Of a stretch of 64,000 bases of DNA, positions 1-10,928 are shown in pieces; positions within the stretch are counted from its first letter, which is position 1, and each line of letters opens with the position of its first letter. The notes below the pieces were generated by a model. The model was not told the DNA's origin. It saw nothing but the letters and a program-made list of their open reading frames with translations, and searched no databases. The DNA is from Corynespora cassiicola (lineage: Eukaryota; Ascomycota; Dothideomycetes; Pleosporales; Corynesporascaceae). The stretch spans positions 2,356,001 through 2,420,000 of the forward strand of contig JAEUWY010000005.1 in the NCBI GenBank assembly GCA_022059125.1, written 5' to 3'. A program made the translations under genes and the position numbers.

Positions 1-1157
1 GACGAGAAGCTTGAGCCATCCACGATCGAAGACACCATGGAGAAGCCCCCCATCGACCCCGAGAACATCCAGCATGTCCCAACATCAACCTCTACCTCTG
101 CCGTCGGCGATGGCCTTACCGTCGAAGAGACTGCCGCTCGCGACCCCTACCTCGGCAAAGGAACGCCGGCCAAGTGGCAATGGAAGCTCTTCCAGCCCAA
201 CGCGCACCCCTTGAAGAGCATCATCCGCGACCTCTGGACACCATGGAAGCTCTTCGCATTCCCCATTGTCGAATTCGCCAGCTTCGTCGTCAGCTGGAGC
301 TGCTCGAGTTTTCTGACGTTGAACCTGACGCAGAGTCAAGCTTTTGCCGCGCCGCCGTACAACATGAAGCCGCAATCCATTGGTGCGTAATCCTCCTTGC
401 CCCACATGACCATGCTCCACCTCTTCCGTCTCCACTTTGTGTATACCCACCTAGCCCTAGCCTACCGTCTAGTCAGACGCATGCATGTGATGCAAGTGTG
501 TCATGTTGGAAGAGAAGGCCAGATGTGCTGACTTGATATAGGGTTCATGAATTTTGCGATCCTCGTGGGCGCCTTCATCGGCCTCTTCACTGCCGGTCCG
601 TTGAGTGATTGGGTCTCTGCGCGTCTCACCGTCAGGAACAATGGCATTCGCGAACCTGAGATGCGCCTCCCGGCAATGATCCCTTACATCATCATCATGT
701 ACCTCGGCAACATTGTTGTCGCTGTCGGCTATGATCGCCACTGGCCCTGGGAGGCTATTGTCATTATTGGTTTCACGTGTGCTGGCATCCAGGTTGCTGC
801 TCTGCCTGCTATCAGCAGCACGTATGCTGTAGATTCGTACAAGCCGGTTGCAGGGAGTTTGTTTGTGGCCATTACAGTAAACAAAAATCTCTGGGGGTAT
901 GGGTTCAGCAAATTTATCACGCCGTGGGCTGAAGAGGACGGGTAAGTCGTAGCTTTTCTTTTTTTCCTGCTCTGGTGTCTTCTTGGCATTCTTATTTGCT
1001 GTATTAGTGCTGCAAGACTAACGGTTGCAGATTCATCCCACCGATCATGACGAATGCGAGTTTGATCCTCCTGTTCTGTCTCTGTGGCATCATTTTTTGG
1101 TTTTATGGCAAAACTTTCAGGCGCTGGAGTCGCAACTCGAAGGTTCATAGCATGTGA
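1..1157 (+). CDS. MFS transporter, C-terminal part (5' end outside window)
   Basis: Open from the first base of the window. Exons are 1-382, 542-941 and 1031-1157 (stop TGA 1155-1157). Intron 1 is gtgcgt...atag and intron 2 gtaagt...gcag, with a CTAAC branch site about 10 nt before the second acceptor. The joined protein shows about six hydrophobic helices, as in the C-terminal half of a 12-helix major facilitator. The loop GPLSDW followed by RNNGIREPEMRLP is characteristic of the fungal DHA1/Hol1-like group of proton antiporters (established family knowledge). The substrate cannot be read from the sequence; drugs, polyamines or small organics are all possible. It ends in a short basic tail. 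The N-terminal half, start codon and promoter are not in the window. Confidence 0.9.
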
Positions 1158-4100
1158 GCGCGTCGCGCTTGGTAGGTCATGGTATCGGGTGCAAGAGTTT
1201 GGCGATGTCGAAATAGTAATTCGCAAGGAGAGAGGGCTATCATGTAGAACAGTCTGTTATTGAGTCACTGATAGGCACGCTCTCATCAATCTGATCTTTG
1301 ATCGGACTTCGGAAACTAAATTTAGTCTCTGCATTGCCTATCAGGGACTGCATCGCCACATCGAGACGTGTTGCCTTTAGAGGTTAGTCACCGCCCCGGC
1401 CCGTCCAGTCCACGGGTCTTGGATGGTTCTTGCCAAGACGTGTTGGTATGGCTTTCGTTGACCGTAACCTCACATCAACTCTCGCAATATGTCTTTTCGT
1501 GGCTAAGAAATCTATCAGTACGTTTAGACTCAAACACGAAATGACATGGCCCGGAAAGAGACCCACAGCGGGCTAGCAGCCTAATAACGGCTTCATGATG
1601 ATGTTTCAAACCATCACTACCTGATGTTCATGTCCAACAGAGCATTTGAAAAAATTTCTGATCCACAGCTTACTTCTCTGGCTAAGTCAGACAACAGATT
1701 GCCTCCAATAGAGAGATAACAAACTCAACGCAGCAACAAAAAGGCAATGTGATGGCAATTTTGCTGCTCGATATGTGCATCATAAGCCCTCAGCTTAAAT
1801 GCCCATGCGTCATGAGGTGCTTGTCAGATTCACTGTGGTGTGGTGGTGTCACGTATTTGACGCGTTATTCACGCGTTATTCACGCGTTATCCTACGCGTT
1901 GGGCCACGCTAACGCATCCTCTTTTTCGACGATGCTGGCATGGCCAAAAGCGTATCCCATCATCGCTTACATGCAGTTTACATACTCCGCCAAAGGCTCT
2001 GTCCTCGCAATGCGTCGAAAGCGCCGCTACAAACTCGACAGCGGCATTCGAGCGTGCTGCAACCTCACTGACTGCTCATAGGTGGACGAGTTCGGGTCAA
2101 TCGAAGGCGATGCTACCGCGTAGTTGTTCGCGCCATGGAGAAAATCTTATGCAATAGCTTGATCCTGATTGACCCCCAGATGGCAAAGTGGGCCGCTGGC
2201 CCTCGCTGACGTCGACACTGGGTGGAAGGCCGCCCCGACCCCCAATTCTCTCTCGCATTTAGTCTTTGCGACATTTGCTTGAATAGAGGCAATTCGCGAG
2301 AAGCCGAGTATCCTTCCTATCGCGCTTTTGACGCCAGGCAGAGTCTTCATTGAGATTTCGAGACGGTCCGAAAGGGCGGTTTAGGCAATGATGCTCGCGT
2401 CACAAATTTTGCAGCAGCCCGGATAGGACTTTTGCGGCGCAGTAGGCCCGCTCCTCCAGCGCTCAGGTACCATTGCATTATCTCTGCAGAGAAAAGGGTA
2501 ACTTGTCCAGTATATCGCGCAAAGGGCGTGCGCAGGAAGGATTCCTGTCGTGGGATGCACGTTTGGGGGTCATTCGAGATGCGGCATAGTCTCGGCAAAT
2601 CCCGCGGACAGCGGACGATAGGTACGCGGGACCGACGATGCTGGCCAGCGTGTAGATATTCGACGTAGGGAGTGGCGCGACAACATCACATCGCCACCGT
2701 GGGCTCGCCCTCGAGCCGTTTTAAGTGAGGCTGGTTATCGGCTCGAAATTGCCGGTCACCTCCCACGTGGGTGACGAACAGTACAGATCCTATTGGGTTT
2801 ACCCTGGGCGGCTCTGCGCACGGCTTTCGTCGGGTTTATTTTCGGCGCAGACGAGGTGGGATGAAAAGCGCGCAGTGGTTTTGCTGAGGCCCGTGAGCCA
2901 GTTGAAAAATAGACATTTTCGTGTGTCGTCATCGTCCTCATTTTATTTTGTCGATGCGTGCACTCTCCCCACACAATGCGTTTCGTGTCCTTATCTACGC
3001 ACTGTTCAGCGTGGCCGGGTGCTTCCAGCTACGGGACGCTGGATTTGACTGTGGAGATGTACATCGCCCCTGGCAGCCCGAATCCACAAAGGTACATAAA
3101 ACGTACAAATAGAAATCCCCACAGCCTTTGCGGGGTCGTCAAAACCCGGCGAATCGCAGACCGACAATTCAGCCACCGGCGAGAATATTACGGACGAGGT
3201 TACCTGCAGAAATCTACATTTCCGCTTTTGGACAGCTTGGGGTGGTTTTGCTCACGTGACCTGCTCGTGTGACCTCCATCCGCTCAGCCTTAGAATGGTT
3301 CTGTGGGTTGGGGACCTTGCCCATGGTACTGGATACTAAAGCTCTGATATCAACTTGAACTGGGGAAAGAGGGGCACGGCGAATAGCCACACGTCGTCTG
3401 TCGAATGTGTTGATATCTGTTACCAAACTCTTGTGGCGAGAAATGGTCATCCACACCAACTCGGGACGGGTGGGTGACCTGGTAGAGGACCATAGCCGAG
3501 TGTTCCGCGTGCGAAGTCATTTTCTGCAGTGCGGGACTTTTTCGAGGTCCGGTGAGAAGGAGAATTCTTGCAAATAATTGTCCCCAAGCCCATGCCAAAT
3601 TCGCCAAGCGGTCTAGTTCCTTTGCTCCTATACCGTTCTCACCTTCTCCAACCTAGCCCCCCTTTCTAGAAGCCTTGGAACCTCGGAAGGGTCCAAACAA
3701 GCAGAGCGTACCCCAGATATTTCCCCGGGCCGACATCGGCTAATGCAGTACCTCGACCGCCGCCCAGGAACCAGACGTGGAGCCATTCTGGGGTAACAGC
3801 GCGGGGCCACATGCAAGTAAACGGTAGTCACAAGCACGAAACGGCGGGCCATGACGATTGATGCCTCCGGGATTGGCCGCACGCGCTGATTACTTGGAGA
3901 TAGACGAGAGGGTCGGAATGGAGAGGCTTGCTGCAATTGTCTAGGGTTGACTAATGGAAACGATGGATCGGTCCTTTTCTGCTAAGACGCTCCGAGAGAG
4001 ACGAATAGTCGCTAAGCCGCGCTAAGCCGTCGGGTGGCACGGGTAGCCCAGCCATAGTCGAGCAGCCTCAATGCTTAAGCACACGACTCTCGCAGGGCTG

Positions 4101-4696
4101 AGGGCGTGCCTGAAGCGACTCCCACGGCGACACAGGGCATCCCTCGCCCAGCGCAGCGCACGCAGGCCCCCTCGCAGCGCCGAACCAGAGCCTATCTCGC
4201 CCTTTTTTTTCATTTTGTTGATATCCTGCGCGCACGTTTCACTTTGGTACCGAAGAACGCACGACCGCTCAAAATTTTCCATTTCGTTACGTCAAAGCCA
4301 GCGCCAAGTGGATCCCAGCTACAACCGTAGTCCATCGCCACGGCCTGCCTTGCTCGTACGACCGCTCCAGGACGGGCGATCAAATCAATCTCCGGATCCT
4401 GGCGAACCAAGGCGCCCCAGAAAATGGCAGAAACTGTGTGCGGTACGTATTACAAACTGGGGACGAGAGAGATAAGGCACAAAGTTTAAATTCTGCTCGG
4501 GTCCCCAAAGGGAATACTTACTCAACGCTCTTCCCTGGGTCCTCCACAAAAGGGTCCCTCTTCGCCCCACAGTCTGGAAGGTCTTCGTCGCCCGGTCTGC
4601 ACGTCAACTTTCTGATTCTTGTCGCACTCTCGCGCAACCTTCAGCGGGCATAATTCGACACCTCTTCAACTTCGTCCATACACTTCCCACTTCAAC
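1158..4696. other. Long intergenic stretch without a supportable gene
   Basis: About 3.5 kb between the MFS gene and the permease. It contains several open frames of 60-134 codons on both strands, but none shows a domain, a consistent frame or plausible splice sites, so I call none of them. It does contain the ACGCGT array listed separately. The last few hundred bases are presumably the promoter and 5' UTR of the permease. Confidence 0.6.
1860..1899. promoter_or_regulatory. Cluster of four ACGCGT boxes (MCB-like)
   Basis: The hexamer ACGCGT occurs at 1860, 1871, 1882 and 1894, spaced 11, 11 and 12 bases, about one helical turn apart; the first three units share the flank ACGCGTTATTC. ACGCGT is the MluI cell-cycle box bound by the Swi6/Mbp1 (MBF) factors in fungi. 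Regulatory function is inferred. No gene start is close: the nearest gene ends are 700 bp to the left and 2.8 kb to the right. It could equally be a small simple repeat. Confidence 0.35.
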
Positions 4697-6100
4697 ATGG
4701 ACATCTCCCAGGACTACCGGGCGCCTGCTCCTCCAGGCTACGATGGAGACCACCTCTCCGAGGGCAAGAAGAGCGACCCTGAGCTGAACCTCGAGAAGAC
4801 GCCCACCGTCCAGCAGGGCCAGGAGAAGTTCCGCCGCTTGGGATGGAAGCGCCTCACCATTTGCCTCATCGTCGAGGCCATCGCTCTCGGTTCCCTCAGT
4901 ATCCCTAGTGCCTTTGCGACCCTGGGCATGGTTGCCGGTGTAATCCTTACCGTCGGCTTGGGCCTTGTTGCGATCTACACCTCCTACGTCGTTGGCCAGG
5001 TTAAACTTCGGTACCCCCATGTCGATCACTATTCCGATGCGGTCCGTCTCATCTGGGGCAAATTCGGATACGAGCTCACGGGTGCCATGTTTGCCATTTT
5101 CTTGATCATGCTGGTCGGTTCGCACGCCCTCACTGGTACCATCGCCTTCATCAACATCGTCGACGACTATGGAACTTGCGCCATCGTCTGGGGCGTCGTC
5201 TCGGCCATCATCCTTCTCGTACTTGGCCTGCCGCCGACCTTTGCCGAGTTCGCCATCCTCGGCTACATCGACTTTGTCAGTATCATCGCTGCTATCCTAA
5301 TCACTGTCATCGCCACCGGCATGCAGGCCCACGATGCCCCCGGCGGTCTCGCCGCGGTCAACTGGTCTGCCTGGCCCCCACCGGATACCACCTTCTATCA
5401 GGCTTTCTTGTCTACCACCAACATTGTCTTCGCCTACTCGTTCGCCGTCTGCCAGTTCAGCTTCATGTCTGAGATGCACACGCCGACCGACTATGTCAAG
5501 TCCATCTGGGCCCTGGGTCTGATCGAAATCTTCATCTACACCCTCACCGGATCCCTCATCTACGCCTTCGTCGGCGCTGACGTCAAGTCTCCTGCCCTGC
5601 TCTCTGCCGGATCCACCGTCTCGCGCATCGCCTTCGGCGTTGCCCTGCCCGTCATCTTTATCTCGGGTAGCATCAACAGCACCGTTGTGGGCCGCTACAT
5701 CATGGACCGCTCGTTCCCCAACTCGCCCATCCGCTACATCCAGGGTGCTCGTGGCTGGGGCGTCTGGATCGCCTTGATCACCGCCATCACCATAGTCGCC
5801 TTCATCATCGCCGAGGCCATCCCCTTCTTCAACGCCCTCCTCGGTATCATCTCCGCGCTCTTCATCTCCGGTTTCACCTTCTACTTCCCCGCCCTGTTCT
5901 GGTTCAAGCTCATCAAGGTCGGCAAGTGGAACGAGAGCCCTAAGAACATTGTCCTCACCATCGTCAACGCCATCGTCTTCCTTATCGGCATGGCTGTCCT
6001 TGGTTGCGGTACCTATGCCAGTGTGCAGGACATTATCGAGCAGTTCGCCAGGGATGAGGTCAGGAATCCGTTCACCTGCTCTGCTGCCGCTTATGCTTAG
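4697..6100 (+). CDS. Amino-acid transporter, AAAP family (Mtr-like neutral amino-acid permease)
   Basis: Single-exon gene of 467 aa. The frame is open upstream to 4619, but the ATG at 4697 (context TTCAACATGG) gives the expected cytosolic N-terminus. After about 45 hydrophilic residues comes the entry helix that starts this family (RLTICLIVEAIALGSLSIPS), followed by roughly ten more hydrophobic segments to the C-terminus. Gly- and Pro-rich first helices and the motif SFMSEMHTPTDY are typical of the fungal Mtr group, which imports neutral aliphatic and aromatic amino acids at the plasma membrane with proton symport. Codon use is strongly C-ending, which suggests good expression. The exact substrate is not determinable. 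Confidence 0.9.
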   Translation: MDISQDYRAPAPPGYDGDHLSEGKKSDPELNLEKTPTVQQGQEKFRRLGWKRLTICLIVEAIALGSLSIPSAFATLGMVAGVILTVGLGLVAIYTSYVVGQVKLRYPHVDHYSDAVRLIWGKFGYELTGAMFAIFLIMLVGSHALTGTIAFINIVDDYGTCAIVWGVVSAIILLVLGLPPTFAEFAILGYIDFVSIIAAILITVIATGMQAHDAPGGLAAVNWSAWPPPDTTFYQAFLSTTNIVFAYSFAVCQFSFMSEMHTPTDYVKSIWALGLIEIFIYTLTGSLIYAFVGADVKSPALLSAGSTVSRIAFGVALPVIFISGSINSTVVGRYIMDRSFPNSPIRYIQGARGWGVWIALITAITIVAFIIAEAIPFFNALLGIISALFISGFTFYFPALFWFKLIKVGKWNESPKNIVLTIVNAIVFLIGMAVLGCGTYASVQDIIEQFARDEVRNPFTCSAAAYA

Positions 6101-6511
6101 ACGGCACCCGGGGCGTCGATGCCGTTGTGCTTTGGTGCTGAGGAATGTTGCCTCAAAATGTAGTTTACGTATCGTCTAAATGATAATCATGATTAATTTT
6201 TACAATCTGTTCCCTGCAGTGTTGTTGCTGTGCTTTCTGCTTCTGCAGGTTCGAAACCGATCTTTGATGCTTTGTGAGTTTGCAAACTTGGGTCGTCGGA
6301 TGCTTGTCCAATATGAATCGAAATTCAAGATTTGTTTACTTGGTAGTGATTTCCACGTCTCCTTTTGACCTCTATAAGTATATATCTAAACATGCCGTCG
6401 ACTCATCATTATCCTTTATGTTGGAGGAGACTTGACATAACCATTGTGTGCATTGTCTCTGCATCCACTATGGATTGCCTCATCACGTCGCTGATCACCT
6501 CTGAGGAATAG
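6101..6511. other. Intergenic region between convergent genes
   Basis: Holds the 3' ends of the permease (plus) and the phosphatase (minus). AT-rich; nothing else seen. Confidence 0.5.
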
Positions 6512-7416
6512 CTAATTGTAAGTCTCAACGGCCTTCAATTCCTCCACGATGTGCGGATCTTCATCCTTCAATTTCAGCTGCGCTCCCCTAGACGCCCTGC
6601 TTTCGGCCGTCTCCGTGAAATGCGCATCCTCTGCCTTGGATTCTGGTGTGAACTCAAAGTATCTCATCTCACAGTTGAGATATGCTGTTCCGATCATAGG
6701 ATCGGCACCGTCACAGTCTTCAGTGAGGAAGTGAGCAAATGCGCCGTGAGTCACGAGAAGTATCTGCATATATGTCAATGACGCCCCTAAAAAATGCAAT
6801 TCAGGTAAGAGAAGCTTACCGTATTCTCTGGGCGTTGGAACAGCCAGTTTCGCAGGTCTTGAGCACGGTCGCGTAGGGCTTGCTTCTCATAGGCGTACCT
6901 GCCTTGCTGCTTTCGGGTCAAAATTTGTTCACGTGAAAAATTTCTTTATCGGTTGTTGGCATCGTACCTTGTTGTTCCACCCTTCGTGAACAGCATCGTA
7001 GTTGATCTTGCTTAGGTCGAACGGGAGATCATCATCTGCAAATATCGCTGGGATGGCTGCTTTGAGCTCCGGTAGCGAGGTTCCGACATCGCAACCACTG
7101 CTGCTGACCTCCTGCAGGCGAGGCTCTAGTACAAAGGGTACTTCGGGGCGCGCCAGAGTGGGTCCGAAGCTCAAGGCTGCTGTTTGAATGGTGCGCTTCA
7201 ATGGAGAAGCAAGGACCAGATCTATGGTATCGTGGTACTGGAATTTGGTTTGCAGATCATGGCATTGCCCTTTTCCTTTTGCTGTTAGAGGCGGATCGGG
7301 GATAGCGTAGTTGCGCTGATTACGTCAGTACCCATGCCGCATATGGAGAATGCAGATCTTACAGTCGCGTTGTGTTCGCCTTGCGCATGGCGGACCAGAT
7401 AGATTTTTGGGGGCAT
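6512..7416 (-). CDS. Histidine phosphatase superfamily protein (phosphoglycerate-mutase-like)
   Basis: Four exons on the minus strand: 7416-7363, 7315-6968, 6906-6820 and 6763-6512, joined to 246 aa. All three introns have GT-AG ends and the frame is kept exactly. The protein begins MPPKIYLVRHAQGEHN, the RHG-type active site in which the first His becomes phosphorylated. LASPLKRTIQTA carries the usual second Arg, and LLVTHGAF near the C-terminus is the second catalytic His. Fungal members of this size are broad-specificity phosphatases rather than glycolytic mutases; the substrate is unknown. It is convergent with the permease. The reading depends on the splice sites I chose, but every catalytic block is recovered. 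Confidence 0.88.
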
Positions 7417-8329
7417 TATTAGGTTTTTACGTCGTCTGTGAAATATCTGCGTGGGGTGAAGTGGAGGTTGAGTCACTGGTTCGACGCGAGGACATGCGAT
7501 TAGGCGGCCCGATGCGAGCAACTGGTCGGAGCCTAGCTTGGCTGGCACTATGCCACATGCGGTAAGTATACATCTCGACTTTTTCAAACTTCAAGGCTCG
7601 ACGATACGATACAGGAACTAACAAGAGCTACAATTAGACTCTTATGAGCGCAAGATAAGTGCAGCAGCTAAAGTCAAAGCATATGCATTGCTAAGTGTCA
7701 AAACCATGTGCCAAAAAAACCATGAGCTACCATCGTTGTAGGATAGTACTTACAGTTCTAGTCAGAAATGGCTCTTTAAGATAATCGAGGATTTGGTTTT
7801 AAAACCCTCAGTGAGTCGGCAGCATCGTTCTCTTTATTCTCTGTATTCGCGGAATATTTATGATGCGATAAAGCCGCTCAAATATCAGGATTAGTACAAA
7901 TTCACACTCCGATACTAGTGGGGTTGATGGCCAGTATGATCTTTTTCATTGAATAATCAATTCAATGTGGATCATTTTGTGAGCCTCTCAAAAATTCTGT
8001 GAATGTCAGAGTGTGTAAATTTCTGTTTGTATCGTCAAAGGCACTTCTATATATCTATTATTCCTTGTATGCATCTTACAAGATGGTGCATCTAGTGGAA
8101 CATGGTCACAGAGTTATATATGTCTTCAATTAATACAGTAGTCCTGGTTCTACTAGGCAATCTCTCCTACAGATGCTATCTGTTTGATGCAGATCGGTAC
8201 TGAAATCACCTCGCCATACGAGCTACTCTTGCACCTACCCACCAATTACAACTCTATCATCAAATCTTTGATCCTGCTATAACCCGTTCAGCTTCTGAGC
8301 CTATCTCACATATTAGTGTTTTTCAACCA
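7417..8329. other. AT-rich non-coding stretch
   Basis: Start of the first AT-rich block. It holds the phosphatase promoter next to 7416 and then dense TA-rich sequence with no open frame worth calling. Confidence 0.5.
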
Positions 8330-8330
8330 T

Positions 8331-9351
8331 GGTAGTATGTTCAACAAGCATCGGCCCTATGTTCTTCCCCAGCCCCTTCATTGTCAGAGCATCGCCAGTA
8401 TTCGCCACAGCGACTGGAGCTATGGAAAACCAAGGGAGCCTTGAGAAAGAGCTTCCATTGATTCCATGATTCCATGAGTATTATATAATAAGATTCCAAG
8501 CATAATCGGCCTGTAAGACGAATTTCCCTCTTTGGAGTGGCGACTCTGTTTGGGTAGTTCCATCTTCTTGCAGGTAAGACAAGGAGTTAAGGGATTTTAC
8601 AGTTAACATTGATTGAGACCTTGGTGAGCTTTTTTTCGTACTTGAAGTGGAAGAACAAAAATGGTCTCCTAAGCGCAAGGGTGTCAGAATACTGAAAGTG
8701 CCCCCGTCAGATCTCTCGAATCACTCGGTTCTACATTCATAATAAGAGCATTACCTTACACCACCGCCTGTCTCAATGATCCCGTTATGGGCCAACTTGA
8801 TCGTTTTTAAAGAATCGTGAAGGGTCTATTGTCGCAAAATCCTTCTAGTGTGACGCAACCAACATTGATACGTCTACATAAGGAACTGGAAGATAATAAG
8901 TCTCTAATGGAAAATTTTGACATTGACCTGGAAGAAAGAAGCAAGAGATGCTTTCCAATGTCCCACGTATTTCATCAATCAGCAGAGCCTGTGCAATGCT
9001 TGCGGCAACTGATAGAGGATATTCTCCCCAAACGACTTAAGTCAGCACGACTCGCAGAAACTTCGGAGAAAATAACGGATAAACTTTGCCAAAAGCAATA
9101 TTTGCCAGCTTTCCAAAGAAAGTACGAAAACTTTTCTTTTGATAGAAATGAAATACGTCAAAGTAGGTGAATTTCCTGATCTTGATCACACTCAAATTGC
9201 GGATACTATCAGTATGTATAGCGAGGGCATTGAAGAAACATTATTTCTTGAGCCATATACCATCAACCGCATGGTAGATGGAAAGAGAAGAAGTCAAGTC
9301 GAGGTCTGGCTCTCAAACGTTTTCGGCTGCTTCAGCCCTGGTCATCATTAA
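8331..9351 (+). pseudogene. Unrecognised coding traces in AT-rich DNA
   Basis: Three plus-strand open pieces lie here: one from an ATG near 8329, an open frame of 117 codons at 8817-9170 (alternative start codon), and one of 70 codons at 9139-9351 that starts with ATG in another frame. The second and third have ordinary protein-like composition (charged, with regular leucines), for example LIEDILPKRLKSARLAETSE. A gtaggt...atcag intron around 9162-9212 could join them, but no single model covers the region and I recognise no family. It may be a lineage-specific gene or a decayed one. Confidence 0.25.
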
Positions 9352-9600
9352 GTTAGCGAGGCTAAGGGTTTCAATAAATATCCAAAAAACGGCGACTCGT
9401 CCAGAGAGAAATGTACGATCATAGGTCTGGATCAGCTGAGCATATACAACCACTGTCAGGATCCCAACAACAGCAGCAGGGGTGAACAGAACAGTGAAAT
9501 CGTATCCACGATCAGATTCTCGAGTAACAGCTTTTCGAATTCCAAGGCAATAGTGAAATCTAGCGACTACAAAGATCGAAGGCTTCGAAAAACTTAAGAA
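9313..9600 (-). pseudogene. Remnant or terminal exon of a multi-helix membrane protein
   Basis: A minus-strand frame with no stop from about 9600 down to TGA at 9313-9315 encodes some 95 residues with at least two strong hydrophobic segments (FTVLFTPAAVVGILTVVVYAQL and VAVFWIFIETLSL). A possible acceptor (TTTGTAG, exon from 9566) and a donor-like GTAAGTT just upstream suggest it was the last exon of a spliced gene. I could not build the upstream exons, because AT-rich sequence with stops follows. Its 3' end overlaps the plus-strand trace ending at 9351. The family is not recognised; a 7TM-type fungal membrane protein is possible. Confidence 0.35.
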
Positions 9601-10244
9601 GCAAGCAACTTACAATAAGATAATATACAGCTGCGACTTAGCTGAAATTATTTCAGCAAAAGAGATAAACTGACAAGTCCCTTTTCGGCCCCAAGATTTC
9701 ATGCCCTCGGCCCGGGTTCGGTTGCAAATCCCCTCTCTGAACCCTCGCTTGTTAGTGGATGTGACTTGGTACATGCTCTAGACCAAGATTGGCAGCCGTG
9801 CTGATAAGTAAAACTCTATCGCCCCTTTTCGAGCTCACTATACTTGCCTCTTCAAACCCCCATATCAACCAGATGCATACTCTTAATGCAGCGGAGAGAT
9901 ATGTGTGAGCGCCCTCGCCGCAGTGACATTCGCAACGACTGTAATTTCGGGTATCTTCAAACTGGCTCTACACGCTTCAGTATCCTATCAAGCGCATCGA
10001 AGGATGTAAAAAACCGCAAAGCTGGGTTACTCAATGCCATCAATTTTCTTGTTTAAGTTGTTTGTTGTTCAACTCTCGAGTACCTAGGTACCTAGGTAAG
10101 CGGCAACCTTGGAACGCACGTGAGGCGGGGCTTGCATCAATCCATACATGGTATAGTGGACTTGGCATTCATGTGTCATCTTCTCGACTCCACAATCTCA
10201 TCTCTGCACACAGCCAGCTCCCCTTGATATCAGTTCATTCAATC
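9601..10244. other. Intergenic region upstream of the GFA gene
   Basis: A 70-codon frame at 9844-10056 has no recognisable content and is not called. The region contains the 18-bp palindrome at 10081 and presumably the promoter of the next gene. Confidence 0.4.
10081..10098. repeat. Perfect 18-bp palindrome of CTAGGTAC units
   Basis: TACCTAGGTACCTAGGTA equals its own reverse complement. It lies about 147 nt upstream of the GFA-gene ATG. It could be a dimeric transcription-factor site or a cruciform-prone repeat; the sequence alone does not say which. Confidence 0.4.
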
Positions 10245-10928
10245 ATGTCTACTACGCGCAAGTTCCCCGCTCTTTCAGGTGCTTGCAGTTGCGGTTTAAC
10301 ACGATACCGGATGGAAACCGCGCCCCTATACTGCTACGCCTGCCATTGCTTGGAGTGCCAAAAAACATCAGGATCAGCTTTTCTCATGGCAGCGCTCATC
10401 GAACCATATTGTGTCACATCGATTGGTCCTATGCGACCAGCAGCTTTGATTTCCAAGAACCGAGCGGGAAAACAAACCGAGCATGCGATGTGTTCAAGAT
10501 GTCACACGATCTTGTGGGGAGCCAAAGATCACGGTGGCTTGTTGAATGTCCGAATCGGGACCCTGGATTACCCGAATATTTTCGAGCCCGATGTGCATTC
10601 TTTTGTGGAGTCAAAAGTCCCTTGGATAACTCTTCCGAAGGAGGCGAAGACGTCAAAACGCCAGTTCGATCCAGAAGTGGATTGGCCCAAACAAAGCATG
10701 GCGCGGTATGAGCTCTTTTTGGCTCGATCAAAGGCTCAGAAAAATGATTCAGTGAAGCTCGAGGAGCCAGGAGTGGGCCAGGGAGGAGACGAAACTCCAA
10801 CTGCGGGATCACCAAAGGAACGCGCAGACGCAGATGAATTCGAGAAAAGATGCCTTGATATGGAGGAATCTCTGCAGGATCGTCTAGAAAAATTGAGCCT
10901 AAAACTCAATGAACAGAAAGAACCATAG
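10245..10928 (+). CDS. GFA / CENP-V domain protein (zinc-binding, Mss4-like fold)
   Basis: Single exon, 227 aa, starting at the ATG at 10245 (MSTTRKFPALSGACSCG). The frame extends upstream to 10062, but that part is not conserved-looking and the GFA domain starts right after 10245. Zinc ligands are in the family order: C14-x-C16, C33-x-C35-x2-C38 (CHCLECQ) and C83-x2-C86 (MCSRCH). The family is named for glutathione-dependent formaldehyde-activating enzyme, but most fungal members have no proven reaction. The domain ends near residue 170. The C-terminal tail of about 55 residues is charged and ends in a probable short coiled coil (LDMEESLQDRLEKLSLKL). It is isolated in AT-rich DNA. Confidence 0.87.
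   Translation: MSTTRKFPALSGACSCGLTRYRMETAPLYCYACHCLECQKTSGSAFLMAALIEPYCVTSIGPMRPAALISKNRAGKQTEHAMCSRCHTILWGAKDHGGLLNVRIGTLDYPNIFEPDVHSFVESKVPWITLPKEAKTSKRQFDPEVDWPKQSMARYELFLARSKAQKNDSVKLEEPGVGQGGDETPTAGSPKERADADEFEKRCLDMEESLQDRLEKLSLKLNEQKEP

Noticed and set aside
1749..2081. 110-codon ORF across the ACGCGT array
   Set aside because: Repeated codons from the array, no protein-like content, no splice structure.
4071..4475. 134-codon plus-strand ORF upstream of the permease
   Set aside because: Arg/Pro-rich composition and lack of a domain; more likely 5' flank.
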